Source of the DNA: Pseudomonas sp. GL-B-19
Lineage (GTDB): Bacteria > Pseudomonadota > Gammaproteobacteria > Pseudomonadales > Pseudomonadaceae
Assembly (NCBI RefSeq): GCF_019956415.1
Contig: NZ_JAHBDK010000075.1
Location: 62,001-126,000 of the forward strand
Direction of reading: 5' to 3'
DNA length: 64,000 nt
Part shown: in pieces, positions 36,448 through 45,547 of the stretch
How the letters are laid out: every line of letters starts with the position of its first letter
How positions within the stretch are numbered: the stretch's first letter is position 1
Notes under the pieces: model-generated
Database searches by the model: none
Seen by the model: only the letters and a program-made list of their open reading frames with translations
What the model was told of the DNA's origin: nothing
Made by a program: the position numbers and the translations under genes

Positions 36448-38037
36448 ATGACTCGCATACACAAGTGGCTACCGAAACTCGCCCTCGTGGCAGCCTCGGT
36501 CATGGCGATTTCGGCAACTGCCGGGGCTGCTGAAAAACCAAACATTCTGGTGATCTTCGGCGATGACATTGGCCAGACCAACATCAGCGCCTATTCCATG
36601 GGCGTGGTCGGGTACAAGACGCCGAACATCGACCGGATTGCCAAAGAAGGCATGATGTTCACCGACTATTACGCGGAGAACAGCTGCACGGCAGGACGGT
36701 CGTCGTTCATCACGGGGCAGACGCCGCTGCGTACCGGCCTGTCGAAAGTTGGCGCGCCCGGTGCACCAGTGGGTCTGCAAAAACGCGATATCACCATCGC
36801 CCAGGCACTCAAGTCCATGGGTTATGCGACCGGCCAGTTTGGCAAGAACCACTTGGGCGACAAGGACGAATACCTGCCGACCAACCACGGTTTCGACGAA
36901 TTCTTTGGCAACCTCTATCACCTCAACGCTGAAGAAGAACCGGAACGTCCGTATTGGCCCAAGGACGACCCTGCGTTCCTCAAGTCCTACGCCCCCCGTG
37001 GCGTGATCCACAGCTTTGCCGACGGCAAGATCGAAGACACCGGCGCGTTGACCACCAAGCGCATGGAAACCATCGACGACGAAACCACGGCAGCGGCGAT
37101 AGGTTTCATCGAGAAACAGGTCAAGGCGGACAAACCGTTCTTCGTCTGGATGAACACCACCCGCATGCACTTGTTCACCCATGTGCGCGAGTCGATGAAG
37201 GGCCAGAGCGGCATGCCCGGCAACGACTATGCAGACGGCATGCTTGAGCACGACGGCGACGTCGGCAAACTGCTGAAAACCATTGATGACCTGAAAGTCG
37301 CCGACAACACCATCGTTGTCTACACCACTGACAACGGGCCGAACCAGTTCTCCTGGCCGGACGCGGCAACCACGCCGTTCCGCAACGAGAAGAACTCCAA
37401 CTGGGAAGGCGCCTACCGGGTGCCGGCGATTGTGCGTTGGCCAGGCAAGATCAAGGCCGGTGAAGTCTCCAACGAAATGTTCTCGGGCCTGGACTGGTTC
37501 CCGACGCTGCTGGCCGCGGCGGGCGATGCCGATGTGAAGGACAAGCTGCTCAAAGGCTGGGCGCCGGTATCGGGTGGCACCAACTTCAAGGTGCACCTGG
37601 ACGGCTACAACCAACTGCCTTATCTGACCGGCCAACAGCCTAAGGGCGAGCGCAAGGAGTTCTACTACTTCAATGACGACGGCATGCTGGTGTCGATGCG
37701 TTTCGACAACTGGAAAGCGGTGTTCTGCGAACAACGCGCGCCAGGCGGTTTCAAGGTGTGGAGTGAGCCGTTTGTGTGCCTGCGGGTGCCAAAAATCTTC
37801 AACCTGAGAATGGACCCGTATGAACGCGCCGATGTGGTTTCCGATCAGTATTATGATTGGTTAACCAAAAACGTTTATCTGGCGGCCGTAGCCACTGGTA
37901 AAGCAGCGGTGTTCCTCCAGACCTTTATCGAATATCCACCAAGCCAGAAACCGGCCAGCTTCAGTGTTGACCAGATCCGCGCTGCGGTAGATGCAAAAAT
38001 CGCTGAAAAAATGAAAGCTGCACCGGCTGCACAGTAA
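36448..38037 (+). CDS. Secreted arylsulfatase, Cys-type
   Basis: Sulfatase of 529 residues with a signal peptide (ending near TAGAAEKP). C80 in NSCTAGRSSF fits the CxAxR motif in which Cys is converted to formylglycine. Metal ligands are the Asp pair in VIFGDDIGQ and the Asp-Asn in VYTTDNGPNQ; the lysine of FGKNHLGD also fits. Activity requires a formylglycine-generating enzyme, not encoded here. AAAGGAG lies before the ATG. It is 74 nt after the HAD gene, probably in the same transcript, and a strong terminator follows. Confidence 0.93.
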   Translation: MTRIHKWLPKLALVAASVMAISATAGAAEKPNILVIFGDDIGQTNISAYSMGVVGYKTPNIDRIAKEGMMFTDYYAENSCTAGRSSFITGQTPLRTGLSKVGAPGAPVGLQKRDITIAQALKSMGYATGQFGKNHLGDKDEYLPTNHGFDEFFGNLYHLNAEEEPERPYWPKDDPAFLKSYAPRGVIHSFADGKIEDTGALTTKRMETIDDETTAAAIGFIEKQVKADKPFFVWMNTTRMHLFTHVRESMKGQSGMPGNDYADGMLEHDGDVGKLLKTIDDLKVADNTIVVYTTDNGPNQFSWPDAATTPFRNEKNSNWEGAYRVPAIVRWPGKIKAGEVSNEMFSGLDWFPTLLAAAGDADVKDKLLKGWAPVSGGTNFKVHLDGYNQLPYLTGQQPKGERKEFYYFNDDGMLVSMRFDNWKAVFCEQRAPGGFKVWSEPFVCLRVPKIFNLRMDPYERADVVSDQYYDWLTKNVYLAAVATGKAAVFLQTFIEYPPSQKPASFSVDQIRAAVDAKIAEKMKAAPAAQ

Positions 38038-38049
38038 GATCGCGTGACC

Positions 38050-38084
38050 GCCGCTCGCCCTCATCGGCGAGCGGCCCTATTTTT
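38050..38084 (+). terminator. Rho-independent terminator after the sulfatase gene
   Basis: GCCGCTCGCC (38050-38059) pairs perfectly with GGCGAGCGGC (38066-38075), followed by CCTATTTTT. Confidence 0.85.
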
Positions 38085-38106
38085 GGCTTGAGACCGCGTT
38101 GACCCC

Positions 38107-38171
38107 TTCGCGAGCAGGCTCGCTCCCACATTTGGAATGCAATCCCCTGTGGGAGCGAGCCTGCTCGCGAT
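38107..38171. repeat. REP pair (inverted)
   Basis: TTCGCGAGCAGGCTCGCTCC and GGGAGCGAGCCTGCTCGCGA about 22 nt apart, after the terminator and before the fused membrane/spermidine-synthase-like gene. Confidence 0.93.
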
Positions 38172-38220
38172 GAGGCCTGTACGGTCACTGGTTTTTTGAA
38201 TTGGAACAAGGCAACCCGCA

Positions 38221-40743
38221 ATGTCTTCACGTGTCGCCAGCAACTCGTCGGCCATACCCGCCCCTCACAGCGCAGCGTCCCCGGCCCTGCTGATTCCTGC
38301 CCTGCTGCTGTTCGTCTCCGGCGCTGCTGCGCTGGTGTACCAGGTGCTGTGGATCAAGCAGTTGTCGCTGGTGGTCGGCGTCGAGGTGTATGCGATCACC
38401 ACCGGCATCAGCGCATTTTTTGCCGGATTGGCTTTGGGTGGTTTGCTGTTCGGGCGTTGGGCTGATCGCTTGAAGCAGCCGGTCCTGCTGTATGCGGGGC
38501 TGGAAGTGCTGGTGGCGGTGCTGGGTGTCGGTGCGACGTTTGCGATGAGCATGGCCGCCAGTCCATTCGCCTGGCTGGAGCAGCACGTCGGGTTGCTGGC
38601 CTGGGTGTTGCCATTTGCACTGGTGGGCATTCCCGCGCTGTTGATGGGTGGCACGCTGCCGGTGCTGGTTCGTTCACTGGCCAGCGACCCGCAACACTTG
38701 GGCAAGGCTGGCGGCCAACTCTATGCCGCGAACACGGCTGGCGCGATTGCCGGCACCCTGCTCGCAGCCTTCGTGCTGATCGCCACCCTCGGCGTGCGTG
38801 GCAGTGCCCTCGCCGCCGCGATGCTGAACTTGCTGGCCGCCGTCGGTGCCTTGTGGTTTCAACGCCACCGCCCGGTGCCGGTCGAAGCTGCGGTCAAACA
38901 CCACGCGGCAACCGCGCCGGATCGTCTGGCGCTGTGGCTCTATTCCATCGCTGGCGGTGTGGCACTGGGCTACGAAGTGGTCTGGTCGCAATCCATCGTG
39001 CAATTCATGAGCACGCGCACCTATGCGTTTGCCGTGGTGTTGGCGACGTACCTCACGGGTTTGTTCCTCGGCAGCGCCCTGCTGGCCCGTCGGGTTGATC
39101 GCATTCGTGATCCTTGGGGCGTGTTTGGCTTGCTGATTGCCGGTGCCGGTCTGATCGCGCTGCTGGAGGTCGCCTTTCTCGGGCGCTGGCTGGTGTTTTT
39201 ACAATCCCAGGCCGAAATGGTGGCGCTGGCCGTGGGCGGTAGCGAGCTGCTGGGCATGAGCGCACGGTTTGCCGTGGCGGCGTTGAGCATCGTGTTTGTC
39301 CCAACCTTGCTGCTGGGGGCGGCGTTCCCGTTGGCCCTGCGGTTGAGCGTCGGTCCTGAACGGGTCGGTCGGGACGTCGGCGCGGTGGTGGCGTTCAACA
39401 CCTTGGGCGGGATTATCGGCGTGATGCTCTGTGGGTTTTTATTGATCCCGTTGCTGGGGCTGGTGCGTACCTTGGGGCTGCTGGCTATTGTTGCTGCCGG
39501 GATCGGCTATTTCTCGGTGCGCAAGGGGCATCACGTCAAAAAAGGCCGGCGCCAAGCCGTGGTCGCCCTTGGCCTGTTGTCGGTGGTTGTAGCCGTTTTT
39601 ACTCCGGCCGATAAACTCGCCAATCTGCTGCCCGGCGCCCGCAACGGCACGTTGGCATTCTATGAAGAAGGACGCGGCGGCACGGTGGCTGTGGTCACGC
39701 AGGGCAAGGGGCAGAAGACCTTCCAGCGCCTGTATATCCAGGGTGTGTCGAACACCGGTGACGCCATGCCATCGCTGCGCTACATGCGGATTCAGGCGCT
39801 ATTGCCGCTGCTGATCCATAACGGCGAACCGCGCTCGGCGCTGGTGATCGGTTTCGGCACTGGCATCACCGCAGGCGCCCTGACCCGCTATCCGGGGCTG
39901 GAACATCGCGTCGTCGCCGAATTGCTGCCGTCAGTGGTCAAAGCCGCGCCGTTGTTCAAAGGCAACTTCAATGCCGCCACCGACCCGACGGTGGATGTCC
40001 GCCTGCGCGACGGTCGCCAGGAACTGCTGCGCAGCCAGCAAAACTACGACCTGATCACCCTCGAACCGCCACCGCCCTCCGCTGCCGGCGTGGTGAATCT
40101 TTATTCCCGTGACTTTTACCAACTGGCCGCCAGTCGCCTGGAGAAAAAAGGCCTGGTCGCGCAATGGTTGCCGCTGCCAACCCAGAACATCGACGATTCG
40201 CGCTCGCTGGTGCGCAGCTTCCTCGACGTCTTCCCCTACGCGACGTTGTGGACCAGCGAGTTCCACGAAATGCTGCTGGTGGGCTCGATGGAGCCGATCG
40301 AACTGGACGCCGCGAAAATCAGCCAGCGCTTCCAGCAGGAAAGCGTTCGCAGCACCCTGCAGGATGTGGGCATCGGCTCAGCCGCTGCGTTGCTCGCCAC
40401 GTGGGTGACCGACCGCGCCGGCCTGGAACGTTTCGCCGCCGATGCGCTGCCGGTCACCGATGATCAGCCACGTATCGAATACGCCCCTTGGTTGCGCGCC
40501 AAGGAAATCAGCCGCGTGCTACCGGCCCTGCTGGACTTGCGCCAGCCAGCGCCGCTGCTGAACGCCGATGCCGGGTTCACCGACCGCATGAATGCCCATC
40601 AACAACGCCTGATGCAGTTCTATCGGGCGAGCCTGCACGCGTATGACGGAGACCGGGACGCATGGGCCAAGGATATCCGTGAGGTGATGATGGGCGATGG
40701 CGGCAACCCGTATTACCGCTGGTTTGTGGGTGGCGGGGAGTAA
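38221..40743 (+). CDS. Fused membrane transporter-like/spermidine synthase-like protein
   Basis: 840 residues. About 1-470 hold twelve or more membrane helices (beginning LLIPALLLFVSGAAALVYQV); about 500-740 form a Rossmann methyltransferase-like domain of the spermidine synthase family (ALVIGFGTGITAGAL for nucleotide binding, LRDGRQEL, YDLITLEPPPPSAAGVVNLY). The region where SpeE has its catalytic Asp (D-x-x-D-P type) reads LEPPPPS, so true spermidine synthesis is doubtful. No SpeD is near. The protein may modify a membrane-linked substrate. Its stop is 113 nt before the octaheme cytochrome gene. Confidence 0.85.
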   Translation: MSSRVASNSSAIPAPHSAASPALLIPALLLFVSGAAALVYQVLWIKQLSLVVGVEVYAITTGISAFFAGLALGGLLFGRWADRLKQPVLLYAGLEVLVAVLGVGATFAMSMAASPFAWLEQHVGLLAWVLPFALVGIPALLMGGTLPVLVRSLASDPQHLGKAGGQLYAANTAGAIAGTLLAAFVLIATLGVRGSALAAAMLNLLAAVGALWFQRHRPVPVEAAVKHHAATAPDRLALWLYSIAGGVALGYEVVWSQSIVQFMSTRTYAFAVVLATYLTGLFLGSALLARRVDRIRDPWGVFGLLIAGAGLIALLEVAFLGRWLVFLQSQAEMVALAVGGSELLGMSARFAVAALSIVFVPTLLLGAAFPLALRLSVGPERVGRDVGAVVAFNTLGGIIGVMLCGFLLIPLLGLVRTLGLLAIVAAGIGYFSVRKGHHVKKGRRQAVVALGLLSVVVAVFTPADKLANLLPGARNGTLAFYEEGRGGTVAVVTQGKGQKTFQRLYIQGVSNTGDAMPSLRYMRIQALLPLLIHNGEPRSALVIGFGTGITAGALTRYPGLEHRVVAELLPSVVKAAPLFKGNFNAATDPTVDVRLRDGRQELLRSQQNYDLITLEPPPPSAAGVVNLYSRDFYQLAASRLEKKGLVAQWLPLPTQNIDDSRSLVRSFLDVFPYATLWTSEFHEMLLVGSMEPIELDAAKISQRFQQESVRSTLQDVGIGSAAALLATWVTDRAGLERFAADALPVTDDQPRIEYAPWLRAKEISRVLPALLDLRQPAPLLNADAGFTDRMNAHQQRLMQFYRASLHAYDGDRDAWAKDIREVMMGDGGNPYYRWFVGGGE

Positions 40744-40856
40744 GACTCGAGGACCTTTTCACAACCCTCATTTGACAGATGCCCGGCATCCGTCAAAGCT
40801 GCACTCAGATTGATCGCGCGCCTTAAGGCAAACGCACCTGGACTACGGAAGTCGCA

Positions 40857-43205
40857 ATGCCGAAGCATAAAAACAACTCAGCAAACCGTGATTCGCAACC
40901 GAACCTGATCAATCGTTACCTTTTTCCTGTGACCATCAGTGCATTGCTGTTGGCGGTCATTGCTATCGGCTGGTTTCTGTTCAGCAGTACACCGGCACCG
41001 CTGAAACCCGTGCCCGTCAACGCCCCTGCCGCGCAACCGGCCAAACCTCAACCGGTCACGATGGCGCCGGCGAAGATGGTCGATGAGCAACAATGCCAGG
41101 GCTGCCACAGCGAGCAGGTCAAGGACTGGCAAGGTTCCCATCACCAATTGGCGATGCAAGAAGCCAATGCCGAGACGATGCTCGGTGACTTCAATAACGT
41201 CACCTTCAAAGCCGAAAACGAAACCACCGTTTTCTCGCGCAAGGGCGACGCTTTCTGGGTCAACACACCGGGCATCGACGGCAAGAACGCCGACTTCAAG
41301 GTGGCTTATACCTTCGGCATCGCGCCGTTGCAGCAATACCTGATCGAGGTCGGCGAAGGTCGCTTGCAACCTTTGGGCGTGGCCTGGGATACCGAAAAAC
41401 ACCGCTGGTTCCACCTCTACGCGGGCCAGGGCGTGAACTTCAAGAACCCGTTGCACTGGAGCAAGCCAAGCCAGAACGCCAACTTCATGTGCGTCGAGTG
41501 CCATACCACGGGTTACAAACGCAATTACGATGCTGCCAAAAACACCTTCGACAGCCAATGGAACAGCCTCGGTGTCGGCTGCCAGGCATGCCACGGCCCG
41601 GCTTCCAATCACCTGGAATGGACGGCGAAAAAAGGTGATTTGATTCATGCCGGTTTTGCCGTCGACCTCAAGGACAAGAACGCGACTGTCGAACTCGAGA
41701 CCTGTGCCCGCTGCCATTCGCGCCGTGCACCGCTGAGCGATGGCTACACCCCCGGCAAACGCCTGATGGATGACTACTTGCCAAGCGCCCTGACCCGCGA
41801 GTTGTATGCGCTGGACGGCAAGATCAAGGACGAAGTGTTTGAACACGGCTCCTTCGCCCAAAGCAAAATGTTCGACAAAGGTGTGCGCTGCAGCAACTGC
41901 CATAACCCGCACAGCAACGAGCTCAAGGCGCCAGGCAACGGCGTTTGCCTGCAATGCCACAACACGGCGGGCAAAACTTCGGTGGAAGGCGTCAATGGCA
42001 AAGGCCTGCAAGCGAAAAACTACGACGCCATCGAACACACTCGCCACACCATGGGCCAACCGGGTTCGCAGTGCGTGGATTGCCATATGCCCGGCAAGTT
42101 CTACATGGGCAACGACTTCCGGCATGACCACAGTTTCAGTATTCCCAACCCGGAGCGGGCGAAAAAACTCGGCACGCCGGACGCCTGCCTCACCTGCCAC
42201 CAGGGCAAGGACGGCGACAAGGTCACCGAGCAGTTCAAATTTTGGAACAGCGCGCCAACCTTACAGGCCGCGCGTTATGACGAAAGCCTGTGGCTGGTTC
42301 GAAACGGCCAACCCGGTGCGGCACAAGCCTTGTACGAGCAGCTGCAACGCAGCAATTTGCCGGCGATTCAGCGGGCAACCTTGCTGGCCGAGTTGGCGCT
42401 GTACCCGAGTGAGCAGGCGTTGAAACTGGCCACCAAGGACTTGGGCAACCCGGCGCCACAGGTGCGTGAAAGTGCCGTGAGGGCCATCAGCGCGCTCCTG
42501 CCGCCACCCGAGCGTGCGCCGCTGTTGACGCCATTGCTGACCGATCCGGTGATGGCTGTGCGGATCGCCGCGGCCCGGGACCTGCTGAGTGTCGCCAGCA
42601 CGGGCTTGGGCAGCGCCCAGGCGAGCTGGAATGCGGCCATCGCCGAGTACGAAGCGGCACAGATGAGCCTGCTGGAGCGGGCCGAAGCCAACCTCAACCT
42701 GGCCATGTTCTATCAGGCCAGTGGCCGTAATGACGAGGTCGAAAAGTACCTGCGCACGGCCCTCAAGCGCGACCCGGATTTCTACCCGGCGCTGGTGTCG
42801 CTGGTGCAATGGCTGGAAGCCAATGGCCAACGCCAGGAGGCACAGGCGCTGCTGGCACAAGGTTTGAAAGACCACCCGGACGCCGCGCTGTTGCAGTACA
42901 CCCAGGGCTTGTCGCTGGTACGTGCGGGCAAATCGGACCAGGCCATGTCGGCATTACGCAAAGCTGCGCAGCTGGAACCGCAAAACGGCCAGTACAGCTA
43001 CGTGCTGGCGGTGGCGTTGCATGACAGCGGCAAAGTTGAAGAGGCCTGCGAAGTGCTGGAGCAGTTGCTCAAAGTACAGCCGGTCAACCGCAATGCGCGG
43101 CTGACGTTGATCCAATACTACCTGGGCAATGGGCAGGAACCGAAAGCGCAGGTGCTGCTGCAGGGTTGGAAGAAAATGAACATGGGCGATCCGGCGCTGA
43201 AATAA
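40857..43205 (+). CDS. Octaheme cytochrome c with HEAT and TPR repeats
   Basis: 782 residues with an N-terminal membrane anchor (YLFPVTISALLLAVIAIGWF) and a periplasmic body. Eight heme motifs are visible between residues 80 and 448: CQGCH, CVECH, CQACH, CARCH, CSNCH, CLQCH, CVDCH and CLTCH. A HEAT-like region follows (about 480-580; VRESAVRAISALLPPPERAP) and then several TPRs to the end. Proteins of this plan occur near multiheme redox systems, but no function is established that I know of. GGAAG precedes the ATG. It could pass electrons to or from a periplasmic substrate held by the repeats. Confidence 0.9.
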   Translation: MPKHKNNSANRDSQPNLINRYLFPVTISALLLAVIAIGWFLFSSTPAPLKPVPVNAPAAQPAKPQPVTMAPAKMVDEQQCQGCHSEQVKDWQGSHHQLAMQEANAETMLGDFNNVTFKAENETTVFSRKGDAFWVNTPGIDGKNADFKVAYTFGIAPLQQYLIEVGEGRLQPLGVAWDTEKHRWFHLYAGQGVNFKNPLHWSKPSQNANFMCVECHTTGYKRNYDAAKNTFDSQWNSLGVGCQACHGPASNHLEWTAKKGDLIHAGFAVDLKDKNATVELETCARCHSRRAPLSDGYTPGKRLMDDYLPSALTRELYALDGKIKDEVFEHGSFAQSKMFDKGVRCSNCHNPHSNELKAPGNGVCLQCHNTAGKTSVEGVNGKGLQAKNYDAIEHTRHTMGQPGSQCVDCHMPGKFYMGNDFRHDHSFSIPNPERAKKLGTPDACLTCHQGKDGDKVTEQFKFWNSAPTLQAARYDESLWLVRNGQPGAAQALYEQLQRSNLPAIQRATLLAELALYPSEQALKLATKDLGNPAPQVRESAVRAISALLPPPERAPLLTPLLTDPVMAVRIAAARDLLSVASTGLGSAQASWNAAIAEYEAAQMSLLERAEANLNLAMFYQASGRNDEVEKYLRTALKRDPDFYPALVSLVQWLEANGQRQEAQALLAQGLKDHPDAALLQYTQGLSLVRAGKSDQAMSALRKAAQLEPQNGQYSYVLAVALHDSGKVEEACEVLEQLLKVQPVNRNARLTLIQYYLGNGQEPKAQVLLQGWKKMNMGDPALK

Positions 43206-43222
43206 CGGAATAACAGCAGAAA

Positions 43223-43332
43223 CCTGTAGGAGCCGAGCTTGCTCGCGATGGCGGTGTGTCAGTCACCATTGATGTTGAATGACACACCGCTTTCGTCGGA
43301 ACGCCGCCCGGAGCAAGCTCGGCTCCTACAGG
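43223..43332. repeat. Palindromic element A flanking the ccoN cluster
   Basis: CCTGTAGGAGCCGAGCTTGC, then a core bounded by GCGGTGTGTCA and TGACACACCGC, then the inverted end GCAAGCTCGGCTCCTACAGG. Its 40-nt right flank is an exact reverse complement of the left flank of element B at 47591-47696, while the core has the same orientation in both. Confidence 0.93.
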
Positions 43333-43358
43333 GGCTTCGGCGGCTGCTAAACGGTATT

Positions 43359-43838
43359 TCAGCGTCGTCTGAACAACGGTCGCGGCTCGATCACCGAACG
43401 CCCATACAAGACGCTCATCCCTGCCAACCCCTTCAACGCATCTTCAGCAGATTTGTCCTCGCGCACCGCAAAGCTGTCGAAACCGCATTGGCGCATGTGG
43501 CTGAGTTGATCGCGCAGCACATCACCGACCGCGCGCAGTTCACCCGTCCAGCCCAGTCGAGTGCGCAGCAAGTACGCCTGACTGTAGGCGCGACCATCAC
43601 GAAAACTCGGGAAATCCAGGGCAATCAACGACAGTGTTAGCAACCACGGCTTGAGGCTTTCCACCTCATCGTCCGGGCCTAGCCACACCGCATGCCGTGC
43701 AGGATTTTGCAGCCAGCGGGCCAGCGGCACAATCAGAGAACTGGCGGGCAACTCATCTTCCTCGTTCCTGACCAGCCGCCACGGATCATCGGTAACAATC
43801 CACGCCACCCCCTGCTCCAGCGCCAGCACATTGTTCAT
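43359..43838 (-). CDS. DUF934 protein, siroheme reductase partner
   Basis: 159 residues, cytoplasmic. DUF934 genes almost always follow a CysI-type sulfite or nitrite reductase. Recognisable parts are WLGPDDEVESLKPWL, IALDFPSFRDGRAYSQAYLL and the RTRLGWTGELRAVGDVLRDQ stretch. The start at 43836-43838 overlaps the reductase stop by 4 bp; the longer open frame to 44063 lies inside that gene and is rejected. It corresponds to PA4129. The exact biochemical role is unknown. Confidence 0.92.
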   Translation of the reverse strand: MNNVLALEQGVAWIVTDDPWRLVRNEEDELPASSLIVPLARWLQNPARHAVWLGPDDEVESLKPWLLTLSLIALDFPSFRDGRAYSQAYLLRTRLGWTGELRAVGDVLRDQLSHMRQCGFDSFAVREDKSAEDALKGLAGMSVLYGRSVIEPRPLFRRR

Positions 43839-45508
43839 GCCGACACCTCCAGCACCTGCGGATACACCTGTTCCTTGAACGGTTCCAGACCAATGCGTTG
43901 CAAGGTGTCGACGAACAGTTCTTCGCTCTCGCGGTAGCTGACGAAGGTCTGAACGATTTGCTCGATAACGCCGGGCACTTCGGCGGCGCTGAAAGACGGA
44001 CCGATAACCTTGCCCAGTGCACTGTTCTTGCCCTGGCTGCCGCCGAGGGTGATCTGGTACCACTCGCTGCCGTTTTTATCGACACCCAGAATGCCGATGT
44101 TGCCAATGTGGTGATGACCACAGGCATTCATGCAGCCCGATATGTTCAGGCTGATGTCGCCCAGGTCGTGGAGGTAATCCAGATCTTCGAAACGTGCTTG
44201 AATGGCGTGGGCTATCGGGATCGACTTGGCGTTGGCCAGTGCGCAAAAGTCGCCACCGGGGCACGCGATGATGTCGGTGAGTAAACCAACGTTGGCGCAG
44301 CCCAGACCTTGCTCACACGCCAGGCACCACAACGCGTAGAGATCGGCCTTGGGCACGTCCGGCAGCACGATGTTCTGTTCATGGGCGATTCGAATCTCAC
44401 CAAAACCAAACTGCTCGGACCACTCGGCCACGGCCATCATTTGATCGGCCGTTACATCGCCCGGTGGCGAGGCAATGCCCGGTTTGGTCGACAGCACCAC
44501 ACTGGTGTAACCCGCCACCTTGTGCGGCTGAACGTTCCGCGCAACCCAACGGGCGAAAGCCGGGTTGTCTGTCAGGCGTGTGCCAAACGCCAGGTCGGTG
44601 TCGGACAGTGAACGGTAATCGGGCGGCACAAAGGCACTGGCAACGCGCTCATATTCGACTTCGGTCAACTGCGCCGGGCCGTCCTTGAGGTGTTGCCATT
44701 CTTCCTCCACTTCCTTGGCGAAGGCTTCGATACCCAAAGCTCTGACCAGAATCTTGATTCGCGCCTTGTACTTGTTGTCCCGTCGACCGTGGCGGTTGTA
44801 GACCCGCAGCACCGCCTCGACGTAAGACAGCAAATGTTGCCACGGCAAGCCCTCGCGAATCTGCAAACCGAGGATCGGCGTGCGCCCCAGGCCGCCACCG
44901 ACGATCACCCGCAACAGCATCTGCCCAAGGTCATCGCGATAAAGGTACAAACCGATGTCATGCATCATGATCGCTGCGCGGTCCTGTTTCGCCGAGCAGA
45001 TGGCGATTTTGAACTTGCGTGGCAGGAACAGGAACTCCGGGTTGATGGTCGACCACTGTCGCAGGATTTCGGCGAGCGGGCGCGGGTCCAGCAGTTCGTC
45101 CGCCGCGACACCGGCGAACGCTTCCGTGGTGATGTTGCGCACGCAGTTACCAGAGGTCTGGATCGCGTGCATCTCGACCTCGGCCAGGCGTTCGAGGATG
45201 TCCGGCACCTGAGCCAGTTCGATCCAGTTGAACTGCATGTTCTGCCGCGTGGTGAAGTGACCATAGCCACGGTCGTAGTCCCGCGCGATGCTGGCCAGCG
45301 TGCGCATTTGCGTGGCGCTCAACGTGCCATAGGGAATCGCCACGCGCAGCATGTAGGCGTGTTTTTGCAGGTACAGGCCGTTCTGCAATCGCAACGGCAG
45401 AAACTCTTCGTCGCTCAACTCGCCTGCCAGGAAACGTTCGACCTGATCGCGAAACTGCGCAACCCGCTCGAAGACCAGGGCCCGGTCATAGTCATCGTAC
45501 TGATACAT
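43835..45508 (-). CDS. Nitrite/sulfite reductase, siroheme and 4Fe-4S (PA4130 type)
   Basis: Single-chain reductase of 557 residues that carries out a six-electron reduction of nitrite or sulfite in the cytoplasm. Two ferredoxin-like/reductase repeats are present. The siroheme-cluster ligands are C416, C422 (ACPGGDFCALANAKS) and C459, C463 (SGCMNACGHHH). The N-terminus (MYQYDDYDRALVFERV) and neighbours match PA4130 rather than the main assimilatory CysI. It is divergent from ccoN, with a 398-bp gap holding a long-hairpin repeat and the ccoN control element. Nitrite and sulfite cannot be told apart from sequence. Confidence 0.92.
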   Translation of the reverse strand: MYQYDDYDRALVFERVAQFRDQVERFLAGELSDEEFLPLRLQNGLYLQKHAYMLRVAIPYGTLSATQMRTLASIARDYDRGYGHFTTRQNMQFNWIELAQVPDILERLAEVEMHAIQTSGNCVRNITTEAFAGVAADELLDPRPLAEILRQWSTINPEFLFLPRKFKIAICSAKQDRAAIMMHDIGLYLYRDDLGQMLLRVIVGGGLGRTPILGLQIREGLPWQHLLSYVEAVLRVYNRHGRRDNKYKARIKILVRALGIEAFAKEVEEEWQHLKDGPAQLTEVEYERVASAFVPPDYRSLSDTDLAFGTRLTDNPAFARWVARNVQPHKVAGYTSVVLSTKPGIASPPGDVTADQMMAVAEWSEQFGFGEIRIAHEQNIVLPDVPKADLYALWCLACEQGLGCANVGLLTDIIACPGGDFCALANAKSIPIAHAIQARFEDLDYLHDLGDISLNISGCMNACGHHHIGNIGILGVDKNGSEWYQITLGGSQGKNSALGKVIGPSFSAAEVPGVIEQIVQTFVSYRESEELFVDTLQRIGLEPFKEQVYPQVLEVSA

Positions 45509-45547
45509 GTGGCTACCTCATCAGGATGGATCGCACGCTCTGCCCCT

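Noticed and set aside
40878..42200. 440-codon minus-strand open frame
   Set aside because: Antisense to the octaheme cytochrome gene.
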